Positions 56,791 through 64,000 of a stretch of 64,000 nucleotides of DNA are shown piece by piece (within the stretch, counting starts at the first letter, position 1; each line of letters starts with the position of its first letter). This stretch comes from Corynebacterium tuberculostearicum (GTDB lineage: Bacteria; Actinomycetota; Actinomycetes; Mycobacteriales; Mycobacteriaceae), in assembly GCF_030506365.1 (NCBI RefSeq), contig NZ_CP073092.1:496001-560000 (forward strand). The letters run 5' to 3'. The notes beneath the pieces are model-generated. The model saw only the letters and a program-made list of their open reading frames with translations, was not told the DNA's origin and ran no database searches. Position numbers and translations under genes: made by a program.

Positions 56791-58056
56791 ATGCGCATCG
56801 CCATGATCTCTATGCATACCTCGCCGATTGAACAGCCCGGCTCGGGGGACGCCGGCGGCATGAACGTCTACGTCCTCAATAGTGCGCGCCAACTGGCTCG
56901 CCGGGGAATAGAGGTGGACGTCTACACTCGCGCGACGCGGCCTAGCCAAGGCGAAATCATTGAGGTTGAACCCCACCTGCGCGTTATTAATATCGTCGCC
57001 GGGCCGTACGAGGGCCTGGATAAAGAGGATCTACCTACCCAGCTGGCCGCTTTCGCGGGCGGCATGGTGCAATTTGCCAAGTGGCAGGGCAAGAAATATG
57101 ACCTTATTCACTCGCACTACTGGCTCTCCGGCCAGGTGGGCTGGCTACTGCGGGATCTCTGGGGCATCCCGCTCATCCACACGGCCCATACCCTCGCCGC
57201 GGTGAAGAACGCCTCCCGGACCGCGGATGACACCTTGGAGTCCGAGGCCCGGCGCATCTGTGAGCAGCAACTAGTGGATAACGCGGACCTGCTCGTGGTC
57301 AATACCGAGCAAGAGGCCCGCGACTTGGCCGAGCACTACGACGCCGAGTGCGACATCATTCGCGTGGTCTCGCCCGGCGCCGACGTCGAGCTTTTTACCC
57401 CTGGCACGGACCGCAATACCGAGCGCTCCCGCCGCGAGCTGGGCATTCCACTGCACACCAAGGTGGTGGCCTTTGTGGGGCGCCTGCAAAAATTCAAGGG
57501 CCCAGAGGTCCTCATCCGCGCCACGGCCGAGCTCTTCCGCCGCGAACCGACCCGCAACCTGCGCGTGGTCATCTGTGGCGGACCATCGGGGGCCAATACG
57601 GCGCCGGAGGCCTATAGGGAGTTGGCGCGTGAGTTGGGCGTCGATAAGCGCGTGCGCTTTTTGGGCGCCCGCCCGCCAGAGGAGCTGGTGGGGGTCTACC
57701 GCGCGGCCGATATCGTGGCGGTGCCTAGCTATAACGAGTCCTTCGGCCTAGTGTCGCTGGAGGCCCAGGCTTCTGGCACGCCGGTGGTGGCCGCGGCCGT
57801 TGGCGGGCTGCCCATCGCCGTGGCCGAAGGGGAGACCGGCCTGCTGGTGCACTCGCATGACCCATCCGACTGGGCCGATGCTCTAGCCCGCCTGCTTGAC
57901 GACGACCCCATGCGCATCGCCATGGGCGAAGCCGCCGTCGCCCACGCCGCGCGCTTTAGTTGGGCCAGCTCCGCCGCCGCGCTCGCAGAAATCTATGACG
58001 AGGCCAGCCGCATCGAGGTCCCGGATTGCCATCAACGGCGGGCGATTGGGGATTAA
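56791..58056 (+). CDS. mshA: D-inositol-3-phosphate glycosyltransferase
   Basis: First enzyme of mycothiol synthesis, joining GlcNAc to inositol-3-phosphate; GT-B glycosyltransferase of 421 residues. [24 protein letters not shown] near the start is the MshA signature. [12 protein letters not shown], a [10 protein letters not shown] loop, [13 protein letters not shown] and [24 protein letters not shown] (E-x7-E, donor binding) follow. ATG 56791 is chosen over TTG 56782 because GGTAGG is well spaced only from the former. gpmA follows 39 bases after its stop. Confidence 0.95.
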   Translation: MRIAMISMHTSPIEQPGSGDAGGMNVYVLNSARQLARRGIEVDVYTRATRPSQGEIIEVEPHLRVINIVAGPYEGLDKEDLPTQLAAFAGGMVQFAKWQGKKYDLIHSHYWLSGQVGWLLRDLWGIPLIHTAHTLAAVKNASRTADDTLESEARRICEQQLVDNADLLVVNTEQEARDLAEHYDAECDIIRVVSPGADVELFTPGTDRNTERSRRELGIPLHTKVVAFVGRLQKFKGPEVLIRATAELFRREPTRNLRVVICGGPSGANTAPEAYRELARELGVDKRVRFLGARPPEELVGVYRAADIVAVPSYNESFGLVSLEAQASGTPVVAAAVGGLPIAVAEGETGLLVHSHDPSDWADALARLLDDDPMRIAMGEAAVAHAARFSWASSAAALAEIYDEASRIEVPDCHQRRAIGD

Positions 58057-58095
58057 ACCCCGACGCCGGTAATAATTTCATGGCATGCTGGAGGC

Positions 58096-58842
58096 ATGAC
58101 TAACGGAAAGCTGATTCTTCTTCGCCATGGCCAATCCAAGTGGAACGAGTCCAACCAGTTCACTGGCTGGGTCGATGTAGATCTGACCGAAAAGGGCGAG
58201 GCGGAAGCCAAGCGCGGCGGTGAGCTGCTCGCGCAGGAAGGCGTTCTGCCCGATGTACTCTATACCTCTCTTCTGCGCCGTGCTATCCGCACCGCGAACA
58301 TCGCTCTTAACGCCGCCGACCGCCACTGGATTCCAGTGGTGCGCGACTGGCGCCTCAACGAGCGCCACTACGGCGCCCTGCAGGGCCTGAACAAGGCCGA
58401 GACCAAGGAAGAGTACGGCGAGGAAAAGTTCATGGCATGGCGCCGCTCCTATGACACGCGCCCGCCGGAGCTGGCCGATGACTCCGAGTACTCCCAGGCC
58501 GATGACCCGCGCTACGCGGACCTGGATAAGGTTCCGCAGACCGAGTGCCTGAAGGGCGTCGTCGCCCGCTTCGTTCCGTACTTCGAGGAAGAAATCCTCC
58601 CACGCGCCAAGAAGGGCGAGACCGTACTCATCGCCGCACACGGCAATTCCCTGCGCGCACTGGTTAAGCACCTGGACAATATCTCCGATGATGATATCGC
58701 CGGCCTGAACATTCCAACCGGCATCCCGCTGGTCTATGAGATCACCGCGGACGGCTCCGTAGTAAACCCAGGTGGCACTTACCTGGATCCGGAAGCCGCC
58801 GCTGCCGGTGCCGCCGCCGTTGCTGCGCAGGGCGGTAAGTAA
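58096..58842 (+). CDS. gpmA: 2,3-bisphosphoglycerate-dependent phosphoglycerate mutase
   Basis: Glycolytic enzyme interconverting 3- and 2-phosphoglycerate, 248 residues. [20 protein letters not shown] carries the phospho-histidine (about residue 10); [30 protein letters not shown] and [16 protein letters not shown] (second catalytic His) are conserved. Length fits the dPGM type. Same gene order mshA-gpmA-senX3-regX3 as in other corynebacteria. A hairpin follows directly. Confidence 0.96.
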   Translation: MTNGKLILLRHGQSKWNESNQFTGWVDVDLTEKGEAEAKRGGELLAQEGVLPDVLYTSLLRRAIRTANIALNAADRHWIPVVRDWRLNERHYGALQGLNKAETKEEYGEEKFMAWRRSYDTRPPELADDSEYSQADDPRYADLDKVPQTECLKGVVARFVPYFEEEILPRAKKGETVLIAAHGNSLRALVKHLDNISDDDIAGLNIPTGIPLVYEITADGSVVNPGGTYLDPEAAAAGAAAVAAQGGK

Positions 58843-58855
58843 GAAACTGCGCCAC

Positions 58856-58888
58856 AGTCCCCGGGGAGCATTCCCTGGGGACTTTGTG
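58856..58888 (+). terminator. Hairpin terminator or attenuator between gpmA and senX3
   Basis: AGTCCCCGGGGA pairs with TCCCTGGGGACT (one G-T pair), loop GCAT, then TTTGTGG. The T-run is weak, so partial readthrough into senX3 is possible. Confidence 0.65.
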
Positions 58889-58905
58889 GTGGATAGGGTA
58901 GACAC

Positions 58906-60168
58906 GTGGAATTGATTCTTTCCTTTGCCGCCGGCGTGGTGGCCTGCGGGTTGGCGCTGCCGGTGATTTCTTGGCTGCGCGGGCGCATTGCGCGCTACCG
59001 CCAAGCCACCGATGCCGAGGCCAACCAAGTGACGACGGTCAGCCAGGTGCTGCATTTGGCTGTGCAGGGCTCGCCGACGGCCCTGGCGGTGTTGGACCGC
59101 AACCAAGAAATCGTCATGTCCAATCCCGCCGCCCACGAGATGTCCCTGGTGCATGATCGCGCCGTGAACCCGGACGTGTGGCAGACCGCGCAGGAGGTCT
59201 TCGAGGACAAGGAGACCCGCACCGTCGACCTGGCCATTCCCAAGCGCCGCACGGGCCACCGCGTCACTCAGTTCAAGGCGGTCATTAAGCCGCTGACGCT
59301 TAACGACGGCCGCTTTGTCATCATCTACGGCACCGATGAGAGCGAAAACGTCCGCATGGAATCTGCCCGCCGCGATTTCGTGGCAAACGTTTCCCACGAG
59401 CTCAAGACCCCCGTCGGCGGCATTGCGCTGCTGGCCGAGGCCCTGCTCCAAGACCCCGGTGACCAGGAAACCGTGGAGTACTTTGGCAACAAGGTTTACA
59501 AGGAAGCCAACCGCATGGCCGATATGGTCAGCGAGCTTATTTCCTTGTCCAAGCTGCAAGGCGCCGAGGCGCTGCCGGAGATGGAACCGTTGGCCGTCGA
59601 TGACCTCATCGAGGAAGCGCTCTCGCGCAACCAACTGGCTGCGGAGGCCCGCTCCATCGAGCTCAACCGGGGCGCCTCCGTCGGCGTGCAGGTCAAAGGA
59701 GATAGGTCCCTGCTGGTTACCGCACTATCTAACCTCATCTCCAACGCGATTAACTATTCGCCGGAGAAGATGCCGGTATCGGTCTCCCAGAAAGTCGTGG
59801 ACGGTGGGGTCGTGCTCATCCGCGTCACCGACCGCGGCATCGGTATCGCACCGGATGATCAAAAACGTGTTTTTGAGCGCTTCTTCCGCGTAGACCAAGC
59901 CCGGTCGCGGCAGACCGGAGGCACTGGCCTAGGATTAGCAATTGTTAAACACGTGGTGGCCAACCACGGCGGCAACATCAAACTGTGGTCCCGGCCCGGT
60001 ACGGGTTCTACATTCACTATTGAGTTGCCTATCTACAGAGAAGAAAAGCCAGCGCAGGAAGCTGGCATGAAGGATAATGAGAAGAAGGATGCCGTCACTG
60101 CGGCGGCGCCTGGGCTCCCGCGTGCAGTAGCACGCGTCGCAGCACGTCGAAAGGATAAAGCACAATGA
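58906..60168 (+). CDS. senX3: Sensor histidine kinase SenX3
   Basis: Phosphate-starvation sensor, 420 residues. One or two N-terminal hydrophobic segments (1-25) are followed by a PAS-like domain (about 45-140). The HisKA box is FVANVSHELKTPVGGIALL (phospho-His about residue 165). HATPase motifs follow: NLISNAINYSPE (N-box), VTDRGIGIAPDDQKRVFERFFRVD (G1/F) and GGTGLGLAIVKHV (G2). The start is GTG 58906. Its stop overlaps the regX3 start (ATGA), a coupled pair as in mycobacteria. Confidence 0.94.
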   Translation: MELILSFAAGVVACGLALPVISWLRGRIARYRQATDAEANQVTTVSQVLHLAVQGSPTALAVLDRNQEIVMSNPAAHEMSLVHDRAVNPDVWQTAQEVFEDKETRTVDLAIPKRRTGHRVTQFKAVIKPLTLNDGRFVIIYGTDESENVRMESARRDFVANVSHELKTPVGGIALLAEALLQDPGDQETVEYFGNKVYKEANRMADMVSELISLSKLQGAEALPEMEPLAVDDLIEEALSRNQLAAEARSIELNRGASVGVQVKGDRSLLVTALSNLISNAINYSPEKMPVSVSQKVVDGGVVLIRVTDRGIGIAPDDQKRVFERFFRVDQARSRQTGGTGLGLAIVKHVVANHGGNIKLWSRPGTGSTFTIELPIYREEKPAQEAGMKDNEKKDAVTAAAPGLPRAVARVAARRKDKAQ

Positions 60169-60872
60169 CCACCATCCTCATCGTTGAAGATGAAGAGTCG
60201 CTGGCAGATCCGCTGGCATTTCTCCTCCGCAAGGAGGGCTTCGAGCCGATCATCGCGCACGATGGCCCCACCGCGCTGGAAAAGTTTGCCGCTAACGACA
60301 TCGATATCGTCCTTCTAGACCTCATGCTGCCCGGCATGTCCGGCACCGAGGTATGCAAGCAGCTGCGCACCACCTCGTCCGTGCCGGTCATCATGGTGAC
60401 CGCGCGCGATTCCGAGATCGACAAGGTCGTCGGCCTCGAGCTGGGCGCCGATGACTACGTGACCAAGCCCTATTCCTCCCGCGAGCTCATCGCCCGCATC
60501 CGCGCGGTCCTGCGCCGCGGCCACGATTCCGGCGCCGGTGCCGATACCGAGGCGGAGGAAGAAGTAGCCGAGCAGATCCTCGAGGGCGGCCGCGTCAAGA
60601 TGGACGTGGAACGCCACACCGTTACCGTCGCGGACGAGCCGGTATCCATGCCTCTTAAGGAATTCGACCTCTTGGAGTACCTGCTGCGCAACGCCGGCCG
60701 CGTACTCACCCGTGGCCAGCTCATTGACCGCATCTGGGGCGCCGATTATGTTGGCGACACCAAGACGCTCGACGTTCACGTCAAGCGTCTGCGCTCCAAG
60801 ATCGAGGAGCAGCCCTCCCGCCCGAAGCACCTGGTTACGGTGCGCGGCCTGGGCTATAAATTCGAGCTCTAG
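60165..60872 (+). CDS. regX3: Response regulator RegX3
   Basis: OmpR-type regulator of 235 residues, partner of SenX3, controlling the phosphate regulon. Receiver: [10 protein letters not shown], phospho-Asp in VLLDLMLPG (about residue 50), [15 protein letters not shown] with the conserved Lys. The C-terminal winged helix has [33 protein letters not shown]. An Asp/Glu-rich linker separates the domains. Its stop overlaps by four bases the stop of the convergent Cys-rich gene, so no terminator lies between. Confidence 0.95.
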   Translation: MTTILIVEDEESLADPLAFLLRKEGFEPIIAHDGPTALEKFAANDIDIVLLDLMLPGMSGTEVCKQLRTTSSVPVIMVTARDSEIDKVVGLELGADDYVTKPYSSRELIARIRAVLRRGHDSGAGADTEAEEEVAEQILEGGRVKMDVERHTVTVADEPVSMPLKEFDLLEYLLRNAGRVLTRGQLIDRIWGADYVGDTKTLDVHVKRLRSKIEEQPSRPKHLVTVRGLGYKFEL

Positions 60873-61795
60873 CTCCCCGCCCGCTGGCTTTCAGCCTGCA
60901 GGCTCCCGGCCTTCACGCTGGCCGGGTGCTGCGTGAGCTGTACGCCGTGCTCGGCCGCCGCGGCGCGGGCCTTGCAGTGCGCGGCCAGAATCTCATAGGA
61001 CTCCCGGCCCATGAGCGCTACCAGCTCGTCCTCGTGCGATTGCCACATCGGCAGCGGGTTGGCGTGGCAGGCGGCATCCGCCGAGCAATACCAATCAAAG
61101 TCTTCGCCGCCATTGCCCCAACCGCGGCGGTCATACTCGCCAATCTGCGTGCGCAAAATCTCCTGGCCATCCGGGCGCTCTTCATAATCCTCGTAGCGGC
61201 GCAGCGGCAGCTGCCAGCACACCTCGGGTTTGACCACCGTGAGCTCCTCGCCGGTATCAACAGCCCATTGGTGCAGCGCGCAGCCCGTACCCGTTGCCCA
61301 GCCGGCGCGGTTGGCAAAAATGCACGCGCCATCCACGATGGGTGTCTTCAGCGCCGGTTCCGGTTCGCCGTCCTCGCCGTCGAGCTCGTCCCACTCCAGC
61401 CATGGCTCCAACTCGTCCGTAGCGTCTTGCGCGAGGAACTCATCTACCCCCGCTGGGCGCAGCTGCCAATACTTGGCGGGCATGCGCGAGACGGCGTCGT
61501 AAAGCTGGTCGCGGTCTTCCTCATCGGCCATATAGGCGCCATGCACGCAGCAGCCCACCTCGGGCTGGCTCTTATCGATGCCCCGGCATGCCGACGTCCC
61601 AAATTGGCAGCTGTAGTGCGATTCCACCCATGTCAGGTCGATGGAAAAGACGTGGTGTGGGTCGTTCGGGTTGGTAAATTCGAACCACTCCCGCGGGAAA
61701 TCGGGGGCCTCTTCGCGGCCCGCTCTTATCGACGCCGCCGCGGGCGAGCTCGCGGGAAAACCTAGGTATACCGTGTCAGATTTTGGGCGATTCAC
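60869..61795 (-). CDS. Conserved Cys-rich cytoplasmic protein of unknown function
   Basis: 308 residues, acidic, without membrane segments. Cysteines are clustered as in metal or Fe-S proteins: [55 protein letters not shown] and [13 protein letters not shown]. The pattern is reminiscent of proteins annotated as zinc/iron-chelating or DUF3109-like, but I cannot place it firmly. The only plausible start is GTG 61795, 33 bases from the divergent ppx start. A protein of this type lies between regX3 and ppx in other corynebacteria, as far as I recall. Confidence 0.75.
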   Translation of the reverse strand: MNRPKSDTVYLGFPASSPAAASIRAGREEAPDFPREWFEFTNPNDPHHVFSIDLTWVESHYSCQFGTSACRGIDKSQPEVGCCVHGAYMADEEDRDQLYDAVSRMPAKYWQLRPAGVDEFLAQDATDELEPWLEWDELDGEDGEPEPALKTPIVDGACIFANRAGWATGTGCALHQWAVDTGEELTVVKPEVCWQLPLRRYEDYEERPDGQEILRTQIGEYDRRGWGNGGEDFDWYCSADAACHANPLPMWQSHEDELVALMGRESYEILAAHCKARAAAAEHGVQLTQHPASVKAGSLQAESQRAGS

Positions 61796-61828
61796 ACCTA
61801 ACCACGGTAGACCTACTACGCTATTAGT

Positions 61829-62758
61829 GTGCGATTAGGTGTATTAGACGTCGGAAGCAATACCGTCCACCTCGTTGCGGTCGATGCCGCGACGGGCGGG
61901 CGGCCCACTCCGATGAGCGATTGGAAGACCCCGCTCCGGCTGGTAGAACAGCTGGACAAGAAGGGCAACATCCATGAAAAGGGTGTAAAGAAGCTGGTCA
62001 GCGCCGTGGCTGAGGCGAGCGAGCTGGGCGATAAGCTGGGCTGCGCTGAATTTATCGCCTTTGCTACCTCGGCGGTGCGCTCCGCACCCAATTCCGAGGC
62101 CGTGCTCGATGAGGTGGAAAAGCAGACCGGCGTACGCCTGCAGATTCTCTCTGGCGTGGAAGAAGCCCAGCTGACCTTCCTCGCTGCCCGTCGCTGGTAT
62201 GGCTGGTCCGCCGGCCGTATTACCAACCTGGACATCGGCGGCGGCTCGCTAGAGCTGTCCACCGGTACTGACGAGCACCCCGACCTTGCCTTCTCCCTCG
62301 ACCTGGGCGCTGGCCGGTTGACCCATAATTGGTTCGACACCGACCCGCCAGAGAAGAAAAAGGTAAGCGCGCTGCGCGATTTCATTGATGCGGAGCTTGA
62401 GGACGCCGCCCAGCAGATGAAGGCCATGGGCCCCGCTGGCCTTGCCGTGGGTACCTCCAAAACCTTCCGTACGCTGGCCCGCCTGACCGGTGCCGCACCT
62501 TCGTCTGCCGGCCCATACGTCAAGCGCACGTTGACTGCACCGGGTCTGCGCCAGTTGATTTCCTTCATCTCTCGCATGACTGCGGCAGACAGAGCGGACC
62601 TAGAAGGTGTAAGTTCTAACCGATCGCACCAAATCGTTGCCGGCGCTCTGGTGGCCGAGGCGTCCATGCGGGCCTTGGACATCGAGAAGCTGGAAATCTG
62701 CCCGTGGGCGCTGCGTGAGGGCGTCATTTTGCGCCGGACCGACAAGGGATTGGAATAG
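61829..62758 (+). CDS. ppx: Exopolyphosphatase / guanosine pentaphosphate phosphohydrolase (Ppx/GppA family)
   Basis: 309 residues, the short actinobacterial form without the C-terminal HD domain. [18 protein letters not shown] at the start is the phosphate-1 motif. [13 protein letters not shown] and [14 protein letters not shown] (phosphate-2, about residues 131-144) follow. It releases phosphate from polyphosphate. The start is GTG 61829. Position next to senX3-regX3 fits a phosphate-related role. The next gene starts nine bases after its stop. Confidence 0.93.
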   Translation: MRLGVLDVGSNTVHLVAVDAATGGRPTPMSDWKTPLRLVEQLDKKGNIHEKGVKKLVSAVAEASELGDKLGCAEFIAFATSAVRSAPNSEAVLDEVEKQTGVRLQILSGVEEAQLTFLAARRWYGWSAGRITNLDIGGGSLELSTGTDEHPDLAFSLDLGAGRLTHNWFDTDPPEKKKVSALRDFIDAELEDAAQQMKAMGPAGLAVGTSKTFRTLARLTGAAPSSAGPYVKRTLTAPGLRQLISFISRMTAADRADLEGVSSNRSHQIVAGALVAEASMRALDIEKLEICPWALREGVILRRTDKGLE

Positions 62759-62767
62759 GAAGAGATC

Positions 62768-63721
62768 ATGGCTGACAAGAACAAGTTGACCGTGGCAGAG
62801 CTGCTGGCTCGCGATAAAAAGGCCCGCGGCGAGAAGGGCGGCAAGGACGACAAGCGTTCGCGCCGCCACCGCCGCAGCCTCGATGAAGGCGGCATCTCCG
62901 TTGCCGAGCTAACCGGCAACCTTAAGAAGGTCGAGGCTTCGCCTGCCGAGGCCAAGCACACCTCCGTCTCTATCGACGAAGATGCCCCCGTCATCCGTGC
63001 TCCCAAGGCTGCCGACGCGACCGATGCCGATTCCGCGAAGAAGTCCACCGCAAAGAAGCCTGCCGCTGCCGGCGCGGTACAGGAGGCGGCGAAGAAGAAG
63101 CAGCCTTCTGCCGATGACACCGCGGTAATCCAGCGCGTGGATAAGGCAAAGGCGGACGACGCTAAGCCGGCTGCCACCAAGCCTGCCGCGGCGAACGCAG
63201 CTACGGCCAAGCCTGCAGCGGAGAAGCCGACCGCTGACAAGGCCGGCGCGGACAAGGCCACCGCAGCGAAGCCCGTTGATGAAAAGCCGAAGGCCGACAA
63301 GGGCGCGAAGGCAGCTGGAGCGGGAGCTGCCGCTGCAGGCGCTGGAGCGGCCGCTGCGGCGGCGGTGCCGGCGTCGAAGAAGGCGGGCGTCGCTAAGGAT
63401 GCCGAGGAAACCGGCAACCTGCCCAAGATTGAGGACGACGAAGAGTGGATCGAGGAAGAGCACGAGAAGCTCAACCCAGTTTCCATCCTGCTGATGATTG
63501 TCGCGGGCATCTTGCTGGCGATTGTCATCTTCAAGGGCTTTGAGATTCTGTGGGATAGCTTCCCGCGCGTGATCGTCGCCATCCTCGCGTTGTGCGTCAC
63601 CGCGATTATGGTGGGCGTGACGCACGCCCTGCGCACCGCGCGCGATGGATTCTCCATGTTCTTGGCCGGCTTTACCGGCCTAATCCTGACCTTCGGCTCG
63701 CTGCTGTTGGTTATGCTCTAA
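62768..63721 (+). CDS. Membrane protein with long Ala/Lys/Pro-rich cytoplasmic region
   Basis: 317 residues. The first 30 or so are basic ([20 protein letters not shown]), then [17 protein letters not shown]. Residues about 80-215 are low complexity, Ala/Lys/Pro/Asp-rich, with (A/P)AKP-type repeats. An acidic stretch [15 protein letters not shown] precedes three hydrophobic segments at about 237-257, 265-285 and 290-317. It would be held in the membrane by its C-terminus. It is conserved between ppx and proC in corynebacteria as I recall, with unknown function. Confidence 0.78.
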   Translation: MADKNKLTVAELLARDKKARGEKGGKDDKRSRRHRRSLDEGGISVAELTGNLKKVEASPAEAKHTSVSIDEDAPVIRAPKAADATDADSAKKSTAKKPAAAGAVQEAAKKKQPSADDTAVIQRVDKAKADDAKPAATKPAAANAATAKPAAEKPTADKAGADKATAAKPVDEKPKADKGAKAAGAGAAAAGAGAAAAAAVPASKKAGVAKDAEETGNLPKIEDDEEWIEEEHEKLNPVSILLMIVAGILLAIVIFKGFEILWDSFPRVIVAILALCVTAIMVGVTHALRTARDGFSMFLAGFTGLILTFGSLLLVML

Positions 63722-63739
63722 GCCCCCCGCTTGTCGACG

Positions 63740-63777
63740 CCCCGGTTACCCCACGTGGTAGCCGGGGTTCCGCATTT
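63740..63777 (+). terminator. Terminator before proC
   Basis: CCCCGGTTACC pairs with GGTAGCCGGGG around CCACGT; CGCATTTTT follows. A one-mismatch copy of the 13-mer (63729-63741) directly precedes and touches the stem. Confidence 0.8.
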
Positions 63778-63794
63778 TTGGCATGGTGGAGACT

Positions 63795-64000
63795 ATGACA
63801 AAGATTGCAATTTTAGGCGGCGGACAAATCGGTGAGGCTTTGACCTCGGGACTCGTAGCTTCGGGCTTTGCGGGCTCGGATATCACGGTCACCAACCGCA
63901 CCGAATCACGCAGCCAGGAACTCAAAGAGACTTATGGCGTCGCCACCACCAGCGATAATGCGGCGGCGGTAGACGGCGCGGATTATATCTTCGCGTGCGT
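63795..64000 (+). CDS. proC: Pyrroline-5-carboxylate reductase (partial)
   Basis: The first 68 codons of the last enzyme of proline synthesis; the gene runs off the right edge. The NADPH-binding motif KIAILGGGQIGEALTSGL covers residues 3-20, followed by VTNRTESRSQEL (the second strand with the Arg that favours NADPH) and ADYIFACV. The start is ATG 63795. It follows the terminator of the preceding gene and probably has its own promoter. Confidence 0.92.
   Translation, partial: MTKIAILGGGQIGEALTSGLVASGFAGSDITVTNRTESRSQELKETYGVATTSDNAAAVDGADYIFAC

Noticed and set aside
58078..59634. 518-codon antisense frame over gpmA and senX3
   Set aside because: No domain, and it covers two well-defined genes on the other strand.
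61816..63657. 613-codon antisense frame over ppx and the Ala/Lys-rich membrane protein
   Set aside because: Low-complexity Ala/Ser-rich product produced by reading GCx codons backwards; both plus-strand genes are well supported.

Overview
The window is a 64 kb, GC-rich piece of a Corynebacterium chromosome. The assignment rests on gene content: corynomycolyltransferases of the antigen 85 type, mycothiol genes (mshA, S-(hydroxymethyl)mycothiol dehydrogenase), a fused RmlC-RmlD, RamB next to sdhCAB, SenX3-RegX3 followed by a Ppx-type exopolyphosphatase and proC, and the order cspA-topA-cyclase-holB. As I remember it, this order follows the C. glutamicum backbone. Several neighbouring acyl-CoA synthetases suggest a lipid-using skin or mucosal species, but the species cannot be named from the sequence alone.

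Layout. 1-9.0 kb: helicase fragment, cspA, DedA protein, topA, a membrane protein, DUF418 protein, class III nucleotide cyclase, holB, then tRNA-Thr(CGT). 9.2-14.3 kb: hotdog thioesterase, lipase-like hydrolase, and an ABC exporter with its own two-component system. 14.5-18.6 kb: the N-acetylglucosamine operon nagA-nagB-nagE. 18.6-26.2 kb: acyl-CoA synthetase, secreted SGNH hydrolase, mycothiol-dependent formaldehyde detoxification pair, rmlB-rmlCD-rmlA. 26.2-32.2 kb: a DUF222/HNH protein, M1 peptidase, two tandem mycolyltransferases and a divergent 36-residue peptide gene. 32.3-39.6 kb: lpd, ramB, sdhCAB and a small membrane protein.

39.6-43.2 kb is an accessory insertion with lower GC. It holds a decayed IS6-family copy and an intact, fresh IS3-family element with a 4-bp target duplication. 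The IS3 element splits a small membrane-protein gene that overlapped a pentapeptide-repeat gene. A perfect 17-bp palindrome and gene debris follow. 43.2-49.2 kb: DUF445, small envelope proteins, a degenerate DeoC-like frame, LmeA/DUF2993, methyltransferase, DUF2505, murB. 49.3-56.7 kb: luxS, YihY/BrkB, three acyl-CoA synthetases and ogt. 56.8-64 kb: mshA, gpmA, senX3-regX3, a Cys-rich protein, ppx, a tethered envelope protein and the start of proC.

The most striking unexplained signal is a dispersed 13-mer, GCTTGCCGACGCC. It has eight exact copies and at least five single-mismatch copies. It occurs on both strands, always in the same reading frame (Leu-Ala-Asp-Ala) inside genes, and it also occurs outside genes beside terminators. 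This behaviour resembles a DNA uptake sequence or another genome-wide recognition motif. The second cluster of interest is the IS-split membrane-protein/pentapeptide module; the third is the 36-residue, Lys/Arg-free amphipathic peptide next to the mycolyltransferases.
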